The notes under the pieces were generated by a model, which was not told the DNA's origin, did not search any database, and worked only from the letters and a program-made list of their open reading frames with translations. The position numbers and the translations under genes were made by a program. A stretch of 64,000 bases of DNA, taken from positions 2,885,501-2,949,500 of the forward strand of contig NZ_CP062163.1 of NCBI RefSeq assembly GCF_014844095.1, in the 5' to 3' direction. This DNA comes from Brevibacillus sp. JNUCC-41 (GTDB lineage Bacteria; Bacillota; Bacilli; Bacillales; DSM-1321). Of this stretch, positions 7,841 to 16,908 are shown piece by piece; positions within the stretch are counted from its first letter, which is position 1, and each line of letters starts with the position of its first letter.

Positions 7841-8613
7841 ATGCGCTTCAATTCATTGAAACGTCAATCGCGGAAGGCATTGGTTATATCTCTTTAAATC
7901 GGCCGAAACAACTGAATGCCCTTAACAGGAAAATGGTCAGGGAAATAGTTTCAACCATGGAGGATTTCGACCGGGACCCACAAGTGAAGGTGATTTTGCT
8001 ATCGGGCAATGGGAAAGCATTTTCCGCTGGAGCTGATATCGACGAGATGGTGAACGACAGCCCAATCAGTATGGAGTTAACGAACCAATTTGCCGATTGG
8101 GACCGGATAAGCCTAGTCAAGAAGCCTGTAATTGGTGCGGTGAAAAGTTTTGTATTCGGCGGTGGTTTTGAACTTGCATTATCCTGCGATTTCCTGATTG
8201 CCGCCAGCGATACCCAGTTTTCCTTTCCGGAAGTGACACTAGGAGTCATGCCTGGTGCAGGAGGAACCCAAAGGTTGACGAAATTGGTGGGCAAGACGAA
8301 GGCACTTGAATGGATGTTGACGGCTGAAAGGATAAAGGCAAAGACAGCCCTGCAATATGGTTTCATTAATAAGATCGTGGCACCTGAATTGTTAATGGAA
8401 GAAACGGTTGATTTTGCTAGAAAGATAGCAAAGCAACCCCCGTTAGCAGTAAGGCTGATCAAAGAATCCGTCAATAAGGCAGTTGATTATCCCTTATATG
8501 AGGGCATGCAATTTGAACGGAAGAACTTCTATATTCTTTTTGCATCAGAGGACCAAAAAGAAGGAATGAAAGCATTTGTTGAAAAAAGGGAGCCGAAATT
8601 CACAGGCGGATAA
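7837..8613 (+). CDS. paaF: Enoyl-CoA hydratase, PaaF-type
   Basis: This 258-residue crotonase has both catalytic glutamates of true enoyl-CoA hydratases: Glu112 in GGGFELA and Glu132 in FPEVTLG, followed by PGAGGTQRL. It should hydrate 2,3-dehydroadipyl-CoA in the lower phenylacetate pathway. It is translationally coupled to the EthD-like gene (ATGA overlap) and followed closely by the paaG-type gene. The paaF name is assigned from context and active-site residues; the third crotonase at 13.2 kb could also do this step. Confidence 0.85.
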   Translation: MNALQFIETSIAEGIGYISLNRPKQLNALNRKMVREIVSTMEDFDRDPQVKVILLSGNGKAFSAGADIDEMVNDSPISMELTNQFADWDRISLVKKPVIGAVKSFVFGGGFELALSCDFLIAASDTQFSFPEVTLGVMPGAGGTQRLTKLVGKTKALEWMLTAERIKAKTALQYGFINKIVAPELLMEETVDFARKIAKQPPLAVRLIKESVNKAVDYPLYEGMQFERKNFYILFASEDQKEGMKAFVEKREPKFTGG

Positions 8614-8623
8614 GGGGTGCTCT

Positions 8624-9397
8624 ATGTACGAAACGATCAAATATGGGGTTGAAAATGGAGTGGCTTGGCTTACTTTGAACCGTCCTGATAAACTGAATGC
8701 CTTTACGTCCCAAATGAATAAGGAAATACAGAAAGCGATCAAAGTATCTGCGGGGTCGGATGAAGTGCGGGCCATTATCATTACAGGGGAAGGCAGGGCC
8801 TTTTGTTCGGGACAAGATTTATCGGATGTTGATGAAGGCATGAATTTAGGCCAGGTGCTGCGGGAAGCCTACGGTCCGATGATGGAGCAAATAGCAAACT
8901 GTGAAAAGCCGATCATTGCCGCAGTCAATGGAGTGGCTGCAGGGGCTGGCTTCAGCCTAGCACTGGCGTGCGATTTTCGGCTTGTTTCTGAAAAAGCCAG
9001 TTTTGTAAATGCTTTTGTCAATATCGGATTGATACCTGATTCGGGGAATCTGTATTACCTTTCGCGGATCGTTGGTCATGCGAAAGCCTTGGAATTATCT
9101 TTATTGGGGGAAAAGGTTCCGGCTAGCGAGGCGAAAAATATCGGGCTCGCTACAAAAGTGATCGGTGTGGAAGAATGGAACGAGCAATTGAAAGCCTTTG
9201 CAGAGAATATCGCGAACAAGCCAACGAAAGCAATCGGGTTAATTAAAAGATACTTAGAGGCGTCCTATCACCTTTCATTGGAAGAATACTTAAAAGAAGA
9301 AGCGGAGGGTCAGCGAATTGCTGGCTTAACGAAGGATTATGCAGAAGGTGTGGCAGCATTCATTGAAAAAAGGAAGGCTCAATTCATAGGCAAGTAA
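8624..9397 (+). CDS. paaG: Ring 1,2-epoxyphenylacetyl-CoA isomerase, PaaG-type
   Basis: This 257-residue crotonase lacks the first hydratase glutamate (AGAGFSLALACD) but has Asp139 in GLIPDSGN, the residue corresponding to the catalytic aspartate of PaaG. PaaG turns the epoxide into the seven-membered oxepin-CoA and also shifts double bonds lower in the pathway. I chose the ATG at 8624 because AAGGGGTG precedes it; longer in-frame starts run back into the previous gene. It lies 10 bases after the hydratase. Confidence 0.9.
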   Translation: MYETIKYGVENGVAWLTLNRPDKLNAFTSQMNKEIQKAIKVSAGSDEVRAIIITGEGRAFCSGQDLSDVDEGMNLGQVLREAYGPMMEQIANCEKPIIAAVNGVAAGAGFSLALACDFRLVSEKASFVNAFVNIGLIPDSGNLYYLSRIVGHAKALELSLLGEKVPASEAKNIGLATKVIGVEEWNEQLKAFAENIANKPTKAIGLIKRYLEASYHLSLEEYLKEEAEGQRIAGLTKDYAEGVAAFIEKRKAQFIGK

Positions 9398-9420
9398 TAT
9401 AGAAAAGGGAGTGGGATTAC

Positions 9421-10941
9421 ATGGTAAGAGTTCAAGAGGCGGCATTTGAAAAAGCGGAAATGAAGCGTGATTATTATCATCTGATCATTAATGGGGAAAG
9501 AGTGGAAAGCTCTGATGGTTCCACGATTGATGCGTACAATCCTGCAACTGGTGAAATCATTGCCAAGGTTGCAAAGGCAACAAGGGAAGATGCAGAAAAA
9601 GCTGTTCAAGCTGCACGTGAAGCATTTGATAATGGGAAATGGAAGAGGACTCCGATTAATAAGCGTTCTCGTGTATTGAACAAAATTGCAGCAATCATGC
9701 GTTCACGCTTTAATGAATTGGTTGAATTGGAAGTTCTGAACAGCGGCAAATCCATTTCTGCAGCACAAGGCCAAGTCATGCAGGCAATTGAAGATTTCGA
9801 GTTTTATGCAGGCGCATTGGTTGCACACCGCGGATCTGTCAATAATGTACCTGGTCAATTCCATAACTATACGGAAAAAGAGCCAGTAGGTGTTTGTGCT
9901 CAAATCATCCCTTGGAATTACCCTATGATGATGGCAGCGTGGAAAATTGCACCTGCAATTGCAGTTGGCTGTTCGGTCATCGTTAAGCCAGCTTCGTTAA
10001 CGCCATTGACGGCAATTGTATTAGGGGAAATCTGTTTAGAAGCTGGTGTTCCTTCCGGTGTGGTCAATATCATTCCAGGCCCAGGATCGGACGTAGGGAA
10101 TTACCTTGTCGAGCATCCGAAAGTGAATAAGGTTGCCTTTACGGGTTCTACGCCAATCGGCAGGGATCTCATGGGCAAAGCTTCACAGACATTAAAAAGG
10201 GTGACATTGGAGCTTGGCGGGAAGTCCCCTAATATTGTCTTTGACGATGCAGACCTTGAAGCAGCCATCGATGGATCATTATATGGCATATTCTACAATA
10301 CTGGACAATCTTGCGAAGCTAGATCCCGTTTATATGTACATGAAGACATATACGACGAATTCGTTGCCAGATTCGTGGAAAAAACGAAAAAATTGAAATT
10401 GGGCAATCCGCTCGACAAAGAAACACACGTCGGTGCAGTCATAGATCAAGGGCAATTGGATGTCATCGACAATTATGTGCAATCTGCCATTACTGACGGT
10501 GCGAAAATCCTGACAGGAGGAAAGCCAGCTGTCATTGAAGGATTCGAAAACGGTTATTGGTATGAGCCAACGGTCATAGCTAATGTCAATCATGAAATGG
10601 ATGTAGTGAAAGAGGAAATATTCGGGCCGGTCGTTGTCATAATGAAATTCAAAGATGAAAAAGAAGCCGTGAGACTCGCAAATGATACGGAATTCGGTTT
10701 GGGTTCGGCTCTTTGGACAAAAGATGGCGGGCGTGCGACTAGAGTGGCCAATCAAATAGAAGCGGGAATCGTCATGGTGAATTGCCCATTCTCAGCATTT
10801 CCTGGAACACCTTTCGGAGGGTATAAACAATCAGGATTCGGCCGGGAACTTTGTATTGAGACACTTGATCTTTATACAGAAACGAAAAGCATCATTTCCT
10901 ATCATGGAAGCCGTCCCTTAAATCCCTTTGGAATTCAATAA
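9421..10941 (+). CDS. NAD(P)-dependent aldehyde dehydrogenase of the phenylacetate operon
   Basis: This 506-residue protein is a full aldehyde dehydrogenase with general-base Glu264 in LELGG and nucleophile Cys298 in GQSCEAR. It resembles betaine-aldehyde-type dehydrogenases. In the cluster it probably oxidises 3-oxo-5,6-dehydrosuberyl-CoA semialdehyde, the job of the dehydrogenase half of PaaZ. The MaoC-like hydratase domain found at the C-terminus of fused PaaZ (about 680 residues) is absent. Oxidation of phenylacetaldehyde is the main alternative. The RBS AAAAGGGAG supports the chosen start. Confidence 0.85.
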   Translation: MVRVQEAAFEKAEMKRDYYHLIINGERVESSDGSTIDAYNPATGEIIAKVAKATREDAEKAVQAAREAFDNGKWKRTPINKRSRVLNKIAAIMRSRFNELVELEVLNSGKSISAAQGQVMQAIEDFEFYAGALVAHRGSVNNVPGQFHNYTEKEPVGVCAQIIPWNYPMMMAAWKIAPAIAVGCSVIVKPASLTPLTAIVLGEICLEAGVPSGVVNIIPGPGSDVGNYLVEHPKVNKVAFTGSTPIGRDLMGKASQTLKRVTLELGGKSPNIVFDDADLEAAIDGSLYGIFYNTGQSCEARSRLYVHEDIYDEFVARFVEKTKKLKLGNPLDKETHVGAVIDQGQLDVIDNYVQSAITDGAKILTGGKPAVIEGFENGYWYEPTVIANVNHEMDVVKEEIFGPVVVIMKFKDEKEAVRLANDTEFGLGSALWTKDGGRATRVANQIEAGIVMVNCPFSAFPGTPFGGYKQSGFGRELCIETLDLYTETKSIISYHGSRPLNPFGIQ

Positions 10942-10948
10942 AACATAA

Positions 10949-11040
10949 AATAGGTGGCTGGCTGATCGGTATGTCGGAAAAGTAATTCAGGAATGGATGA
11001 ATGCTGATCTGATTCATCGTAGCCAGCCCTATTTATTTTT
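10949..11040 (+). terminator. Large hairpin between the aldehyde dehydrogenase gene and paaH
   Basis: AATAGG-TGGCTGGCT pairs with AGCCAGCCCTATT across a 57-base loop that contains its own GATGAAT/ATTCATC hairpin; ATTTATTTTT follows. It may terminate part of transcription or protect the upstream message. Confidence 0.55.
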
Positions 11041-11057
11041 GAAGGAGGAATGAACGA

Positions 11058-11930
11058 ATGATTAGAAATCTAGTGATTGTCGGATCTGGTGTCATGGGCA
11101 GGGGAATAGCTTATGTTGGAGCAACAGGGGGCTTTAATGTAGTACTGGTGGATGTGAATCAGGATGCTTTGGAAAGTGCAAGAAAAGAGATCGATGGAAT
11201 TTTTGAGAAGGGTGTACGCTACCAAAAAATCACCCAGGAAGAAGCGGCAGCTGCAAAAAGCAGATTTTCCTATTCTTCCAATTTGAAAGAATCAGCAGCA
11301 TATGCGGACTTGATCATAGAAGCAGTTCCGGAAAAGGCGGAAATTAAAAGGGCGGTCTTCGAAACGATTGAAGTCCATGCAAAAGAAGACTGTTATTTTG
11401 CAACCAATACTTCCACGATGAGCCCGACCGAAATTGGTTCTTATGGAAAGCGTCCTGAAAAAACGATTGCCATGCATTTTTTCAATCCGGTGCAAAAGAT
11501 GCCGCTCGTTGAAATTGTACGTGGTCTTGAAACCAGTGATGAAACGGCAGCCATAATAAAAGAGGTAGCCGGAAAAATGGGGAAGGAAACCGTGGTCATT
11601 AATGAATTCCCTGGGTTTGTAACTAGCAGGATCAGCTGTTTGGTTGGTAATGAAGCGTTCTTTATGCTTCAAGAAGGTTTAGGTACGCCAGAAGAAATCG
11701 ATAAGGCAATAAAGTTAGGGCTGAATTACCCAATGGGACCATTTGAGCTAGGTGATTTGGTGGGATTGGATGCCCGTTTGAATAATTTAAAATATTTACA
11801 TAGTAAACTTGGTGAAAAATACCGCCCGGCCCCCCTTCTTGAACAGTATGTTAAAGCTGGCAGACTCGGCCGTAAGACAGGTAAAGGTGTGTACGATTAT
11901 ACAAAAGATGGCGAGCTGGTGAAGAAATGA
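11058..11930 (+). CDS. paaH: 3-hydroxyacyl-CoA dehydrogenase
   Basis: This 290-residue protein has an N-terminal Rossmann fold with GSGVMG at residues 9-14 and catalytic His140 in MHFFNPV, followed by the C-terminal helical 3HCDH domain. It oxidises 3-hydroxyadipyl-CoA to 3-oxoadipyl-CoA with NAD. It is preceded by GAAGGAGG and overlaps paaJ by four bases (ATGA), so the last two beta-oxidation steps are made together. Length matches the short monofunctional family. Confidence 0.92.
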   Translation: MIRNLVIVGSGVMGRGIAYVGATGGFNVVLVDVNQDALESARKEIDGIFEKGVRYQKITQEEAAAAKSRFSYSSNLKESAAYADLIIEAVPEKAEIKRAVFETIEVHAKEDCYFATNTSTMSPTEIGSYGKRPEKTIAMHFFNPVQKMPLVEIVRGLETSDETAAIIKEVAGKMGKETVVINEFPGFVTSRISCLVGNEAFFMLQEGLGTPEEIDKAIKLGLNYPMGPFELGDLVGLDARLNNLKYLHSKLGEKYRPAPLLEQYVKAGRLGRKTGKGVYDYTKDGELVKK

Positions 11931-13135
11931 AGGATGTTGTGATTATTGATGCTGTGAGAACACCAATCGGAAGATATAAAGGAGCTTTGAAAAGCGTTCG
12001 CCCGGATGACCTCGGTGCAATTGTAATCAAGGCGCTGACCGATCGCAATCCAGAGCTGCCGCCGGATCAAATTGAAGATGTCATCTTCGGGAATGCAAAT
12101 CAAGCAGGAGAGGATAATCGCGATGTGGCCAGGATGTCCGCCCTTTTAGCTGGTCTTCCGGTAAATGTGGCTGGTACGACAATAAATCGTTTGTGTGGAT
12201 CAGGATTGGATGCCGTCATGTATGCTGCACGCTCCATTGCTGTAGGTGAAGGCGATATTTATATCGCAGGCGGTACCGAAAGCATGACAAGGGCGCCATA
12301 CGTCATGGCCAAACCTGAGAGTGAATTTCCGCGGGGTTCAATGGAGCTTCAGGATACAACAATCGGATGGCGCTTCACGAATGAGAAACTTAAAGAAATG
12401 TATGGTACGGATTCGATGCCTCAAACGGCTGAAAACGTCGCCCAGCGTTTTTCGGTTTCAAGGGAGGACCAAGATCAATTCGCATATCAAAGCCAGCAAA
12501 AAGCGAAAAAAGCAGTGGAAAATGAGCGTTTCATTAATGAAATCGTACCTGTTCGATATACGGATCGTAAAGGGAATGAAGTCATTGTCGAGAAGGATGA
12601 GCACCCTCGTCCTGACACGACCATCGAAAAGTTGGCAAAACTCAAACCGATCTTTAAAGACGGCACTATAACGGCCGGTAATGCTTCAGGCGTAAATGAT
12701 GGAGCCTCGGCATTACTTTTGATGAGTGCAGAAAAAGCACGGGAGCTTGGATTGAAACCTCTGGCCAAATATGTAGTAGGGGCGGTAGCGGGATTAGAAC
12801 CGTCCATTATGGGCCTTGGCCCGATTCATGCCACCAAAAAAGCATTGGAGAGGGCAAGTTTGACGATTGAAGACATCGGGCTAGTGGAATTGAATGAAGC
12901 ATTCGCATCCCAATCCTTGGAGTGTATCCGCCAATTGAAAATGGATCATGAGAAAGTGAATGTCAACGGCGGGGCAATAGCGTTTGGCCATCCGCTCGGT
13001 GCAAGCGGGGCGCGTATTTTAACGACGCTCGTCCACGAAATGAAAAAGCGGAATGTCCGCTATGGTCTTGCGACGATGTGCGTAGGCGTTGGCCAAGGCA
13101 TTTCCGCCATTATAGAAAATATTGAAAAAGATTGA
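11927..13135 (+). CDS. paaJ: 3-oxoadipyl-CoA thiolase
   Basis: This 402-residue thiolase carries the three family signatures: nucleophile Cys90 in [10 protein letters not shown], the [10 protein letters not shown] histidine motif and the final CVGVGQG cysteine motif. It cleaves 3-oxoadipyl-CoA into succinyl-CoA and acetyl-CoA, ending the pathway. It starts within the paaH stop codon. The 402-residue length is that of PaaJ/PcaF degradative thiolases, though the sequence alone does not exclude acetyl-CoA acetyltransferase activity. Confidence 0.92.
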   Translation: MKDVVIIDAVRTPIGRYKGALKSVRPDDLGAIVIKALTDRNPELPPDQIEDVIFGNANQAGEDNRDVARMSALLAGLPVNVAGTTINRLCGSGLDAVMYAARSIAVGEGDIYIAGGTESMTRAPYVMAKPESEFPRGSMELQDTTIGWRFTNEKLKEMYGTDSMPQTAENVAQRFSVSREDQDQFAYQSQQKAKKAVENERFINEIVPVRYTDRKGNEVIVEKDEHPRPDTTIEKLAKLKPIFKDGTITAGNASGVNDGASALLLMSAEKARELGLKPLAKYVVGAVAGLEPSIMGLGPIHATKKALERASLTIEDIGLVELNEAFASQSLECIRQLKMDHEKVNVNGGAIAFGHPLGASGARILTTLVHEMKKRNVRYGLATMCVGVGQGISAIIENIEKD

Positions 13136-13145
13136 AGATGGTGGT

Positions 13146-13187
13146 CGGCCCTTATTAGTTTTATCTGCATAAGGGTCATTTTTTTAA
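13146..13187 (+). terminator. Intrinsic terminator after paaJ
   Basis: GGCCCTTAT and ATAAGGGTC form a stem with a 13-base loop, followed by ATTTTTTT. It separates paaHJ from the third crotonase gene, so read-through or a separate promoter must serve that gene. Confidence 0.65.
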
Positions 13188-13202
13188 AGGGGGAAGAGAC
13201 TC

Positions 13203-13979
13203 ATGTCCAAGGTTATATATAAAGTGATAAATCAAATCGGCTATGTAACAGTGAATCGGCCCGACGTACTGAACTGCTTCGACTATGAGACACTTTGTGA
13301 ACTGCAGGATGTCATCGATGCAGTTCATTATGACGGCGATATCCGTGTTGTCATTTTTACCGGTGCAGGGGAAAAGGCCTTCAGCGCGGGCGCGGATTTA
13401 AAAGAAAGGAAGTCTTTGAATGATGCGGAAGTAAGAAGGAACGTTAAAGCGATTCGCGATGTTTTTAATAGTATTGCAGGGCTTCCACAGCCAACGATAG
13501 CTGCCGTCAATGGATATGCATTGGGGGGAGGATTTGAATGGCTGCTTTCATGTGACTTTGCAATTGCTGCCGAAGGTGTTTCTTTGGGGCTCACTGAAAC
13601 TAGCTGGGCCATTATTCCTGGGGCAGGAGGTACACAGCGGCTGCCGAGATTGATTGGGGAAATGAAAGCGAAGGAATTGATCTTCACCGCTAAAAAACTG
13701 ACTGCAGAAGAGGCATGTCAATTAGGGATCCTTTTGAGGGCCGTGCCAAGGGATCAACTTATGTCAGCCTGTGAGGAATTGGCAGCCAATATCATGAAAA
13801 ATGGGCCGATTGCAGTTAAACAAGCCAAATATGCGATTGACCAAGGAATGAATACGGACTTGCAAACCGGAATGGCCATAGAGGGAAAGGCCTATGAATT
13901 GACCATCCCGACTCAAGACAGATCGGAAGCGCTCCTGGCATTTAGTGAACGGAGAAAAGCACGATTTACTGGTGAATAA
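13203..13979 (+). CDS. Third enoyl-CoA hydratase/isomerase of the cluster
   Basis: This 258-residue crotonase has glutamates at both catalytic positions (Glu112 in GGGFEWLL and Glu132 in LTETSW), with PGAGGTQRLPRL after them. It is therefore probably a hydratase. It follows the paaJ terminator and precedes paaX. Possible jobs are hydration of dehydroadipyl-CoA, or a substitute for the ring-opening oxepin-CoA hydratase that is missing from the PaaZ-like dehydrogenase. Neither can be decided from sequence. GGGGGAAG precedes the ATG. Confidence 0.85.
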   Translation: MSKVIYKVINQIGYVTVNRPDVLNCFDYETLCELQDVIDAVHYDGDIRVVIFTGAGEKAFSAGADLKERKSLNDAEVRRNVKAIRDVFNSIAGLPQPTIAAVNGYALGGGFEWLLSCDFAIAAEGVSLGLTETSWAIIPGAGGTQRLPRLIGEMKAKELIFTAKKLTAEEACQLGILLRAVPRDQLMSACEELAANIMKNGPIAVKQAKYAIDQGMNTDLQTGMAIEGKAYELTIPTQDRSEALLAFSERRKARFTGE

Positions 13980-13981
13980 CA

Positions 13982-14009
13982 TTGCGCTTTCTTTTTAAAA
14001 AGATATAAT
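13982..14009 (+). promoter_or_regulatory. Candidate paaX promoter
   Basis: TTGCGC and consensus TATAAT lie 16 bases apart, about 45 bases upstream of the paaX start. Confidence 0.5.
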
Positions 14010-14055
14010 AATTATTATGTCTTCCGTGTGAAAATAGTAACAATGTAAGGGCGAG

Positions 14056-14946
14056 GTGAGAAAGATAGGTACTAACACTCAATCCATGATTTTTACGATA
14101 TACGGCGATTATATCCGTAACTATGGAAATAAAATCTGGATAGGCAGTTTAATTCGTTTATTGAAGGAATTCGGCCATAATGAGCAGGGCGTACGTGTAG
14201 CCGTTTCACGAATGGTCAAGCAAGGATGGATCCAGTCAGAGAAGCAGGGAAATAAAAGCTATTACTTTTTGACTGATCGCGGTGTGCAGAGAATGGATGA
14301 AGCGGCCAATCGCATATATAAGATGAAACCGAATGAATGGGACGGTAAATGGCGTATCTTAATGTACACGATACCTGAAGATAAGCGGCAATTACGGGAT
14401 GATCTCCGTAAAGAATTATTATGGAGCGGGTTTGGCAGTTTTTCAAGTGGTTGCTGGATTTCCCCTAATGATTTGGAGAAGCAAATCAATCGTTTGATCG
14501 AGAAATATGACATCAAAGAATATGTTGATTTTTTCATTTCGGAGTACAAAGGCCCTAAAGAAAACCAATCGCTTGTAGAGAAAAGCTGGCATTTGGAAGA
14601 GATTGAAAATAAATATGAAGAATTCATCGAGAAATACAGCAAACAATTCATCGTTCATCAAAGCATTATTAACAGGGGCGAAATGTCCGATGCCGATTGT
14701 TTTGTGGAACGAACGAACTTGGTACATGAATACCGTAAATTTTTATTTATCGATCCAGGCCTGCCAAAGGAACTTCTGCCTTCAAAGTGGAATGGGAACC
14801 ATGCTGCTCTTTTATTTAGCCAATATTATCAAGTCTTGGCTGAACCAGCAAGCCGTTTCTTTGAAAGCGTATTTCAGGAAAATAATGATTTATGCCGGAA
14901 AGACGAAACCTATGATGCCAAGGATCATCCACTTATCATTAAGTGA
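14056..14946 (+). CDS. paaX: Phenylacetate pathway repressor PaaX
   Basis: This 296-residue protein matches PaaX: an N-terminal winged-helix domain (IYGDYIRNYGNKIWIGSLIRLL), a central domain with WRILMYTIPEDKRQLRDDLRK, and a C-terminal effector region. PaaX represses phenylacetate genes and is released by phenylacetyl-CoA. E. coli PaaX is 316 residues. The start is a GTG with AAGGG upstream; an in-frame ATG ten codons later has no RBS. It has its own probable promoter and a strong terminator. Likely targets are the repeats upstream of paaK and paaA. Confidence 0.93.
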   Translation: MRKIGTNTQSMIFTIYGDYIRNYGNKIWIGSLIRLLKEFGHNEQGVRVAVSRMVKQGWIQSEKQGNKSYYFLTDRGVQRMDEAANRIYKMKPNEWDGKWRILMYTIPEDKRQLRDDLRKELLWSGFGSFSSGCWISPNDLEKQINRLIEKYDIKEYVDFFISEYKGPKENQSLVEKSWHLEEIENKYEEFIEKYSKQFIVHQSIINRGEMSDADCFVERTNLVHEYRKFLFIDPGLPKELLPSKWNGNHAALLFSQYYQVLAEPASRFFESVFQENNDLCRKDETYDAKDHPLIIK

Positions 14947-14996
14947 AAAAGAGCTTCAGCCAGTCGCTAATGACGACTTGCTGAAGCTCTTTTCAC
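14946..14996. terminator. Convergent terminator between paaX and paaY
   Basis: AAAAGAGCTTCAGC and GCTGAAGCTCTTTT pair with an inner AGTCG/CGACT hairpin. T-tracts occur on both strands, so it can serve both converging genes. Confidence 0.85.
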
Positions 14997-15021
14997 ATTA
15001 ACTTTTCGACTTTTGCAATAA

Positions 15022-15534
15022 TTAATCAAGTATACCTTTGAAGTCTTTCCCTTTTTGAACATATGTATCGATAGAAAGTTGAATCAATTCAAGATCTTTA
15101 TTATTCAATCTGCGAACCACTTTTCCTGGGGAACCGATCACGAGTGAACGTGGAGGTATGATTTTGCCAGAGGAAATCAATGTGTTCGCTCCGATGATGC
15201 ATTCTTCACCGATCTCTACATTATCCAATATCGTCGAACCCATTCCAATAATGGATCGTTTGCCTATTTTACAACCATGCAGGATAACATTGTGACCAAC
15301 CGTCACTTCGTCTTCAATGACAACTGGGCACCCTTCAAATAAGTGAATGGTGGAGTTATCTTGTATACTGCATTTTTCTCCTATCGTTATTGAATCCTCA
15401 TCACCGCGCAGTACGGCATTAAACCAAATGGTAGAGTCTTTCCCAATCGAAATATCACCGATTAAATGAGCGCCAGGTGCCACGAAAACAGTATCATCAA
15501 TGGATGGTTTTTTATTATTATACGGAATAATCAT
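15022..15534 (-). CDS. paaY: Gamma-carbonic-anhydrase-fold protein, PaaY-like
   Basis: This 170-residue left-handed beta-helix protein shows hexapeptide repeats throughout and the three metal histidines (HLFEG, GHNVILHG). PaaY in E. coli is a CoA thioesterase with this fold that rescues CoA from dead-end products. Bacillus also has the housekeeping relative YtoA, and the two are hard to tell apart by eye. Its position facing paaX favours a PaaY role. It has a good RBS (AAAAGGAGCGAG) and shares a bidirectional terminator with paaX. Confidence 0.75.
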   Translation of the reverse strand: MIIPYNNKKPSIDDTVFVAPGAHLIGDISIGKDSTIWFNAVLRGDEDSITIGEKCSIQDNSTIHLFEGCPVVIEDEVTVGHNVILHGCKIGKRSIIGMGSTILDNVEIGEECIIGANTLISSGKIIPPRSLVIGSPGKVVRRLNNKDLELIQLSIDTYVQKGKDFKGILD

Positions 15535-15615
15535 AGTCTCGCTCCTTTTTGAAAAAGTCAGAATTGTTTTTCTAATGAATATAGTATAACATTAAATTGA
15601 CAGGGAGGGATAAAA

Positions 15616-16581
15616 GTGAAATATATTTGTGAACTTTTTGCGATAAAATATCCTATTATACAAGGCGGCATGGGGAATATAAGCAATGCAAGTCTTACGG
15701 CTGCAGTGTCCAATGCAGGGGGACTAGGGACAATAGGGTGCGGTACCATGAATCCTGAACAGGTAGAAGCCATCATTCTCGAAACCAAAGAAAAAACCAA
15801 TAACAATTTTGCGCTGAACATTCCAATAAACGTTAGTCCATATACTGATGAGTTAGTGAATCTTGTCCTGAAGCATGATATACCTGTAGTTTCCTTATCT
15901 GCAGGAAATCCTGCCCCTTTCATTCCACTATTACAAAAAAAGAATGTAAAAGTGATCGCCATCGTCGCTTCGGTCAAGCACGCGCAAAAAGCGCAAGCTG
16001 CAGGGGCTGATGTGTTGGTCGCAGAAGGGTTTGAAGCTGCTGGCATCAATTCGAACCTGGAAATGACGACCTTTACACTCATTCCGCAAATCAGCAAGCA
16101 TGTGACCCTTCCGGTTTTGGCCGCTGGCGGAATAGGCAATGGACAGGGTTTGGCGGCTGCATTGATGCTGGGGGCTTCAGGAGTCCAATTAGGAACCAGG
16201 CTGATCGCTACACAAGAAGCACCGTTCCATCCGTCATATAAGCAGAAACTAATCGAAGCGATGGGTAATGACACGGTAATTTTGGGCAGAACACTTGGCC
16301 AGGTCAGAAGAGTATTGAAGGATCCATATACCGAGAAGGTCCTGGAATTGGAAAAACAGGGACTGTCTCCTGTGAATTATCGTGAAATGACCTCTGAAGT
16401 CCATCATATTAATGGGGCGATGAACGGGGATGTTAACAATGGATTCATGAACAGCGGCCAGGTCGCTGGATTGATTGACGATATACCCACTGTTAAGGAA
16501 TTACTTGATGGCATGATGAAAGATGCGAAAAAACAAATGGAGAATGGATTGAGCAAGCTCTCTGCCCCTTTTATGATTTGA
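15616..16581 (+). CDS. FabK/nitronate monooxygenase-family flavoprotein
   Basis: This 321-residue FMN-dependent TIM-barrel protein begins with YPIIQGGMGNISNASLTAAVS, has AGADVLVAEGFEAAG near residue 135 and a phosphate-binding AAGGIGNGQGLAAALMLGASGVQLGTR region. The family includes enoyl-ACP reductase II (FabK) and nitronate monooxygenases. The EGFEAAG motif lacks the GGH histidine seen in the paralogue at 39.6 kb, which favours the FabK branch. A GTG start follows GGGAGGG. It is a separate rightward unit with its own terminator, and a link to phenylacetate is not evident. Confidence 0.8.
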   Translation: MKYICELFAIKYPIIQGGMGNISNASLTAAVSNAGGLGTIGCGTMNPEQVEAIILETKEKTNNNFALNIPINVSPYTDELVNLVLKHDIPVVSLSAGNPAPFIPLLQKKNVKVIAIVASVKHAQKAQAAGADVLVAEGFEAAGINSNLEMTTFTLIPQISKHVTLPVLAAGGIGNGQGLAAALMLGASGVQLGTRLIATQEAPFHPSYKQKLIEAMGNDTVILGRTLGQVRRVLKDPYTEKVLELEKQGLSPVNYREMTSEVHHINGAMNGDVNNGFMNSGQVAGLIDDIPTVKELLDGMMKDAKKQMENGLSKLSAPFMI

Positions 16582-16639
16582 GAGCGGAGTGAGCCAATCT
16601 TATCATTAGTTCATGGGTTTACTCCTTGGTAATTTACCG

Positions 16640-16675
16640 AAAGCTTGAGGTCAATTCGTCCTCAAGCTTTTTTTC
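16640..16675 (+). terminator. Intrinsic terminator after the FabK-like gene
   Basis: AAAGCTTGAGG and CCTCAAGCTTT flank a 9-base loop and are followed by TTTTTT. The rest of the 327-base gap up to the DedA gene holds an extended -10 promoter (TGATACAAT at 16811-16819) and an imperfect GGGATGC/GTGCACCCC hairpin at 16841-16873. Confidence 0.85.
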
Positions 16676-16810
16676 ATTTCTGGACCATTTGAAATTATAT
16701 GATCATTCTTTACAATCTTAAATCTAATGTGAATAGCCCGATAACATAAAATGGACTCCATAAGGTACATTGTTTTAGGATAACATTTTAGAAAAATGTG
16801 ATTGAACTTG

Positions 16811-16819
16811 TGATACAAT
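16811..16819 (+). promoter_or_regulatory. Extended -10 promoter for the first DedA gene
   Basis: TGATACAAT is an extended -10 element about 90 bases upstream of the DedA start. The -35 region is poor (GAAAAA at the right distance). Confidence 0.4.
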
Positions 16820-16908
16820 GGAAAATGTCTCTTTTGAAATCAAGGGATGCCTAGAATCAAGGTGCACCCCTTTTATATGTAATAAAAGTTAGAAAAGGGG
16901 AAAAGTCT

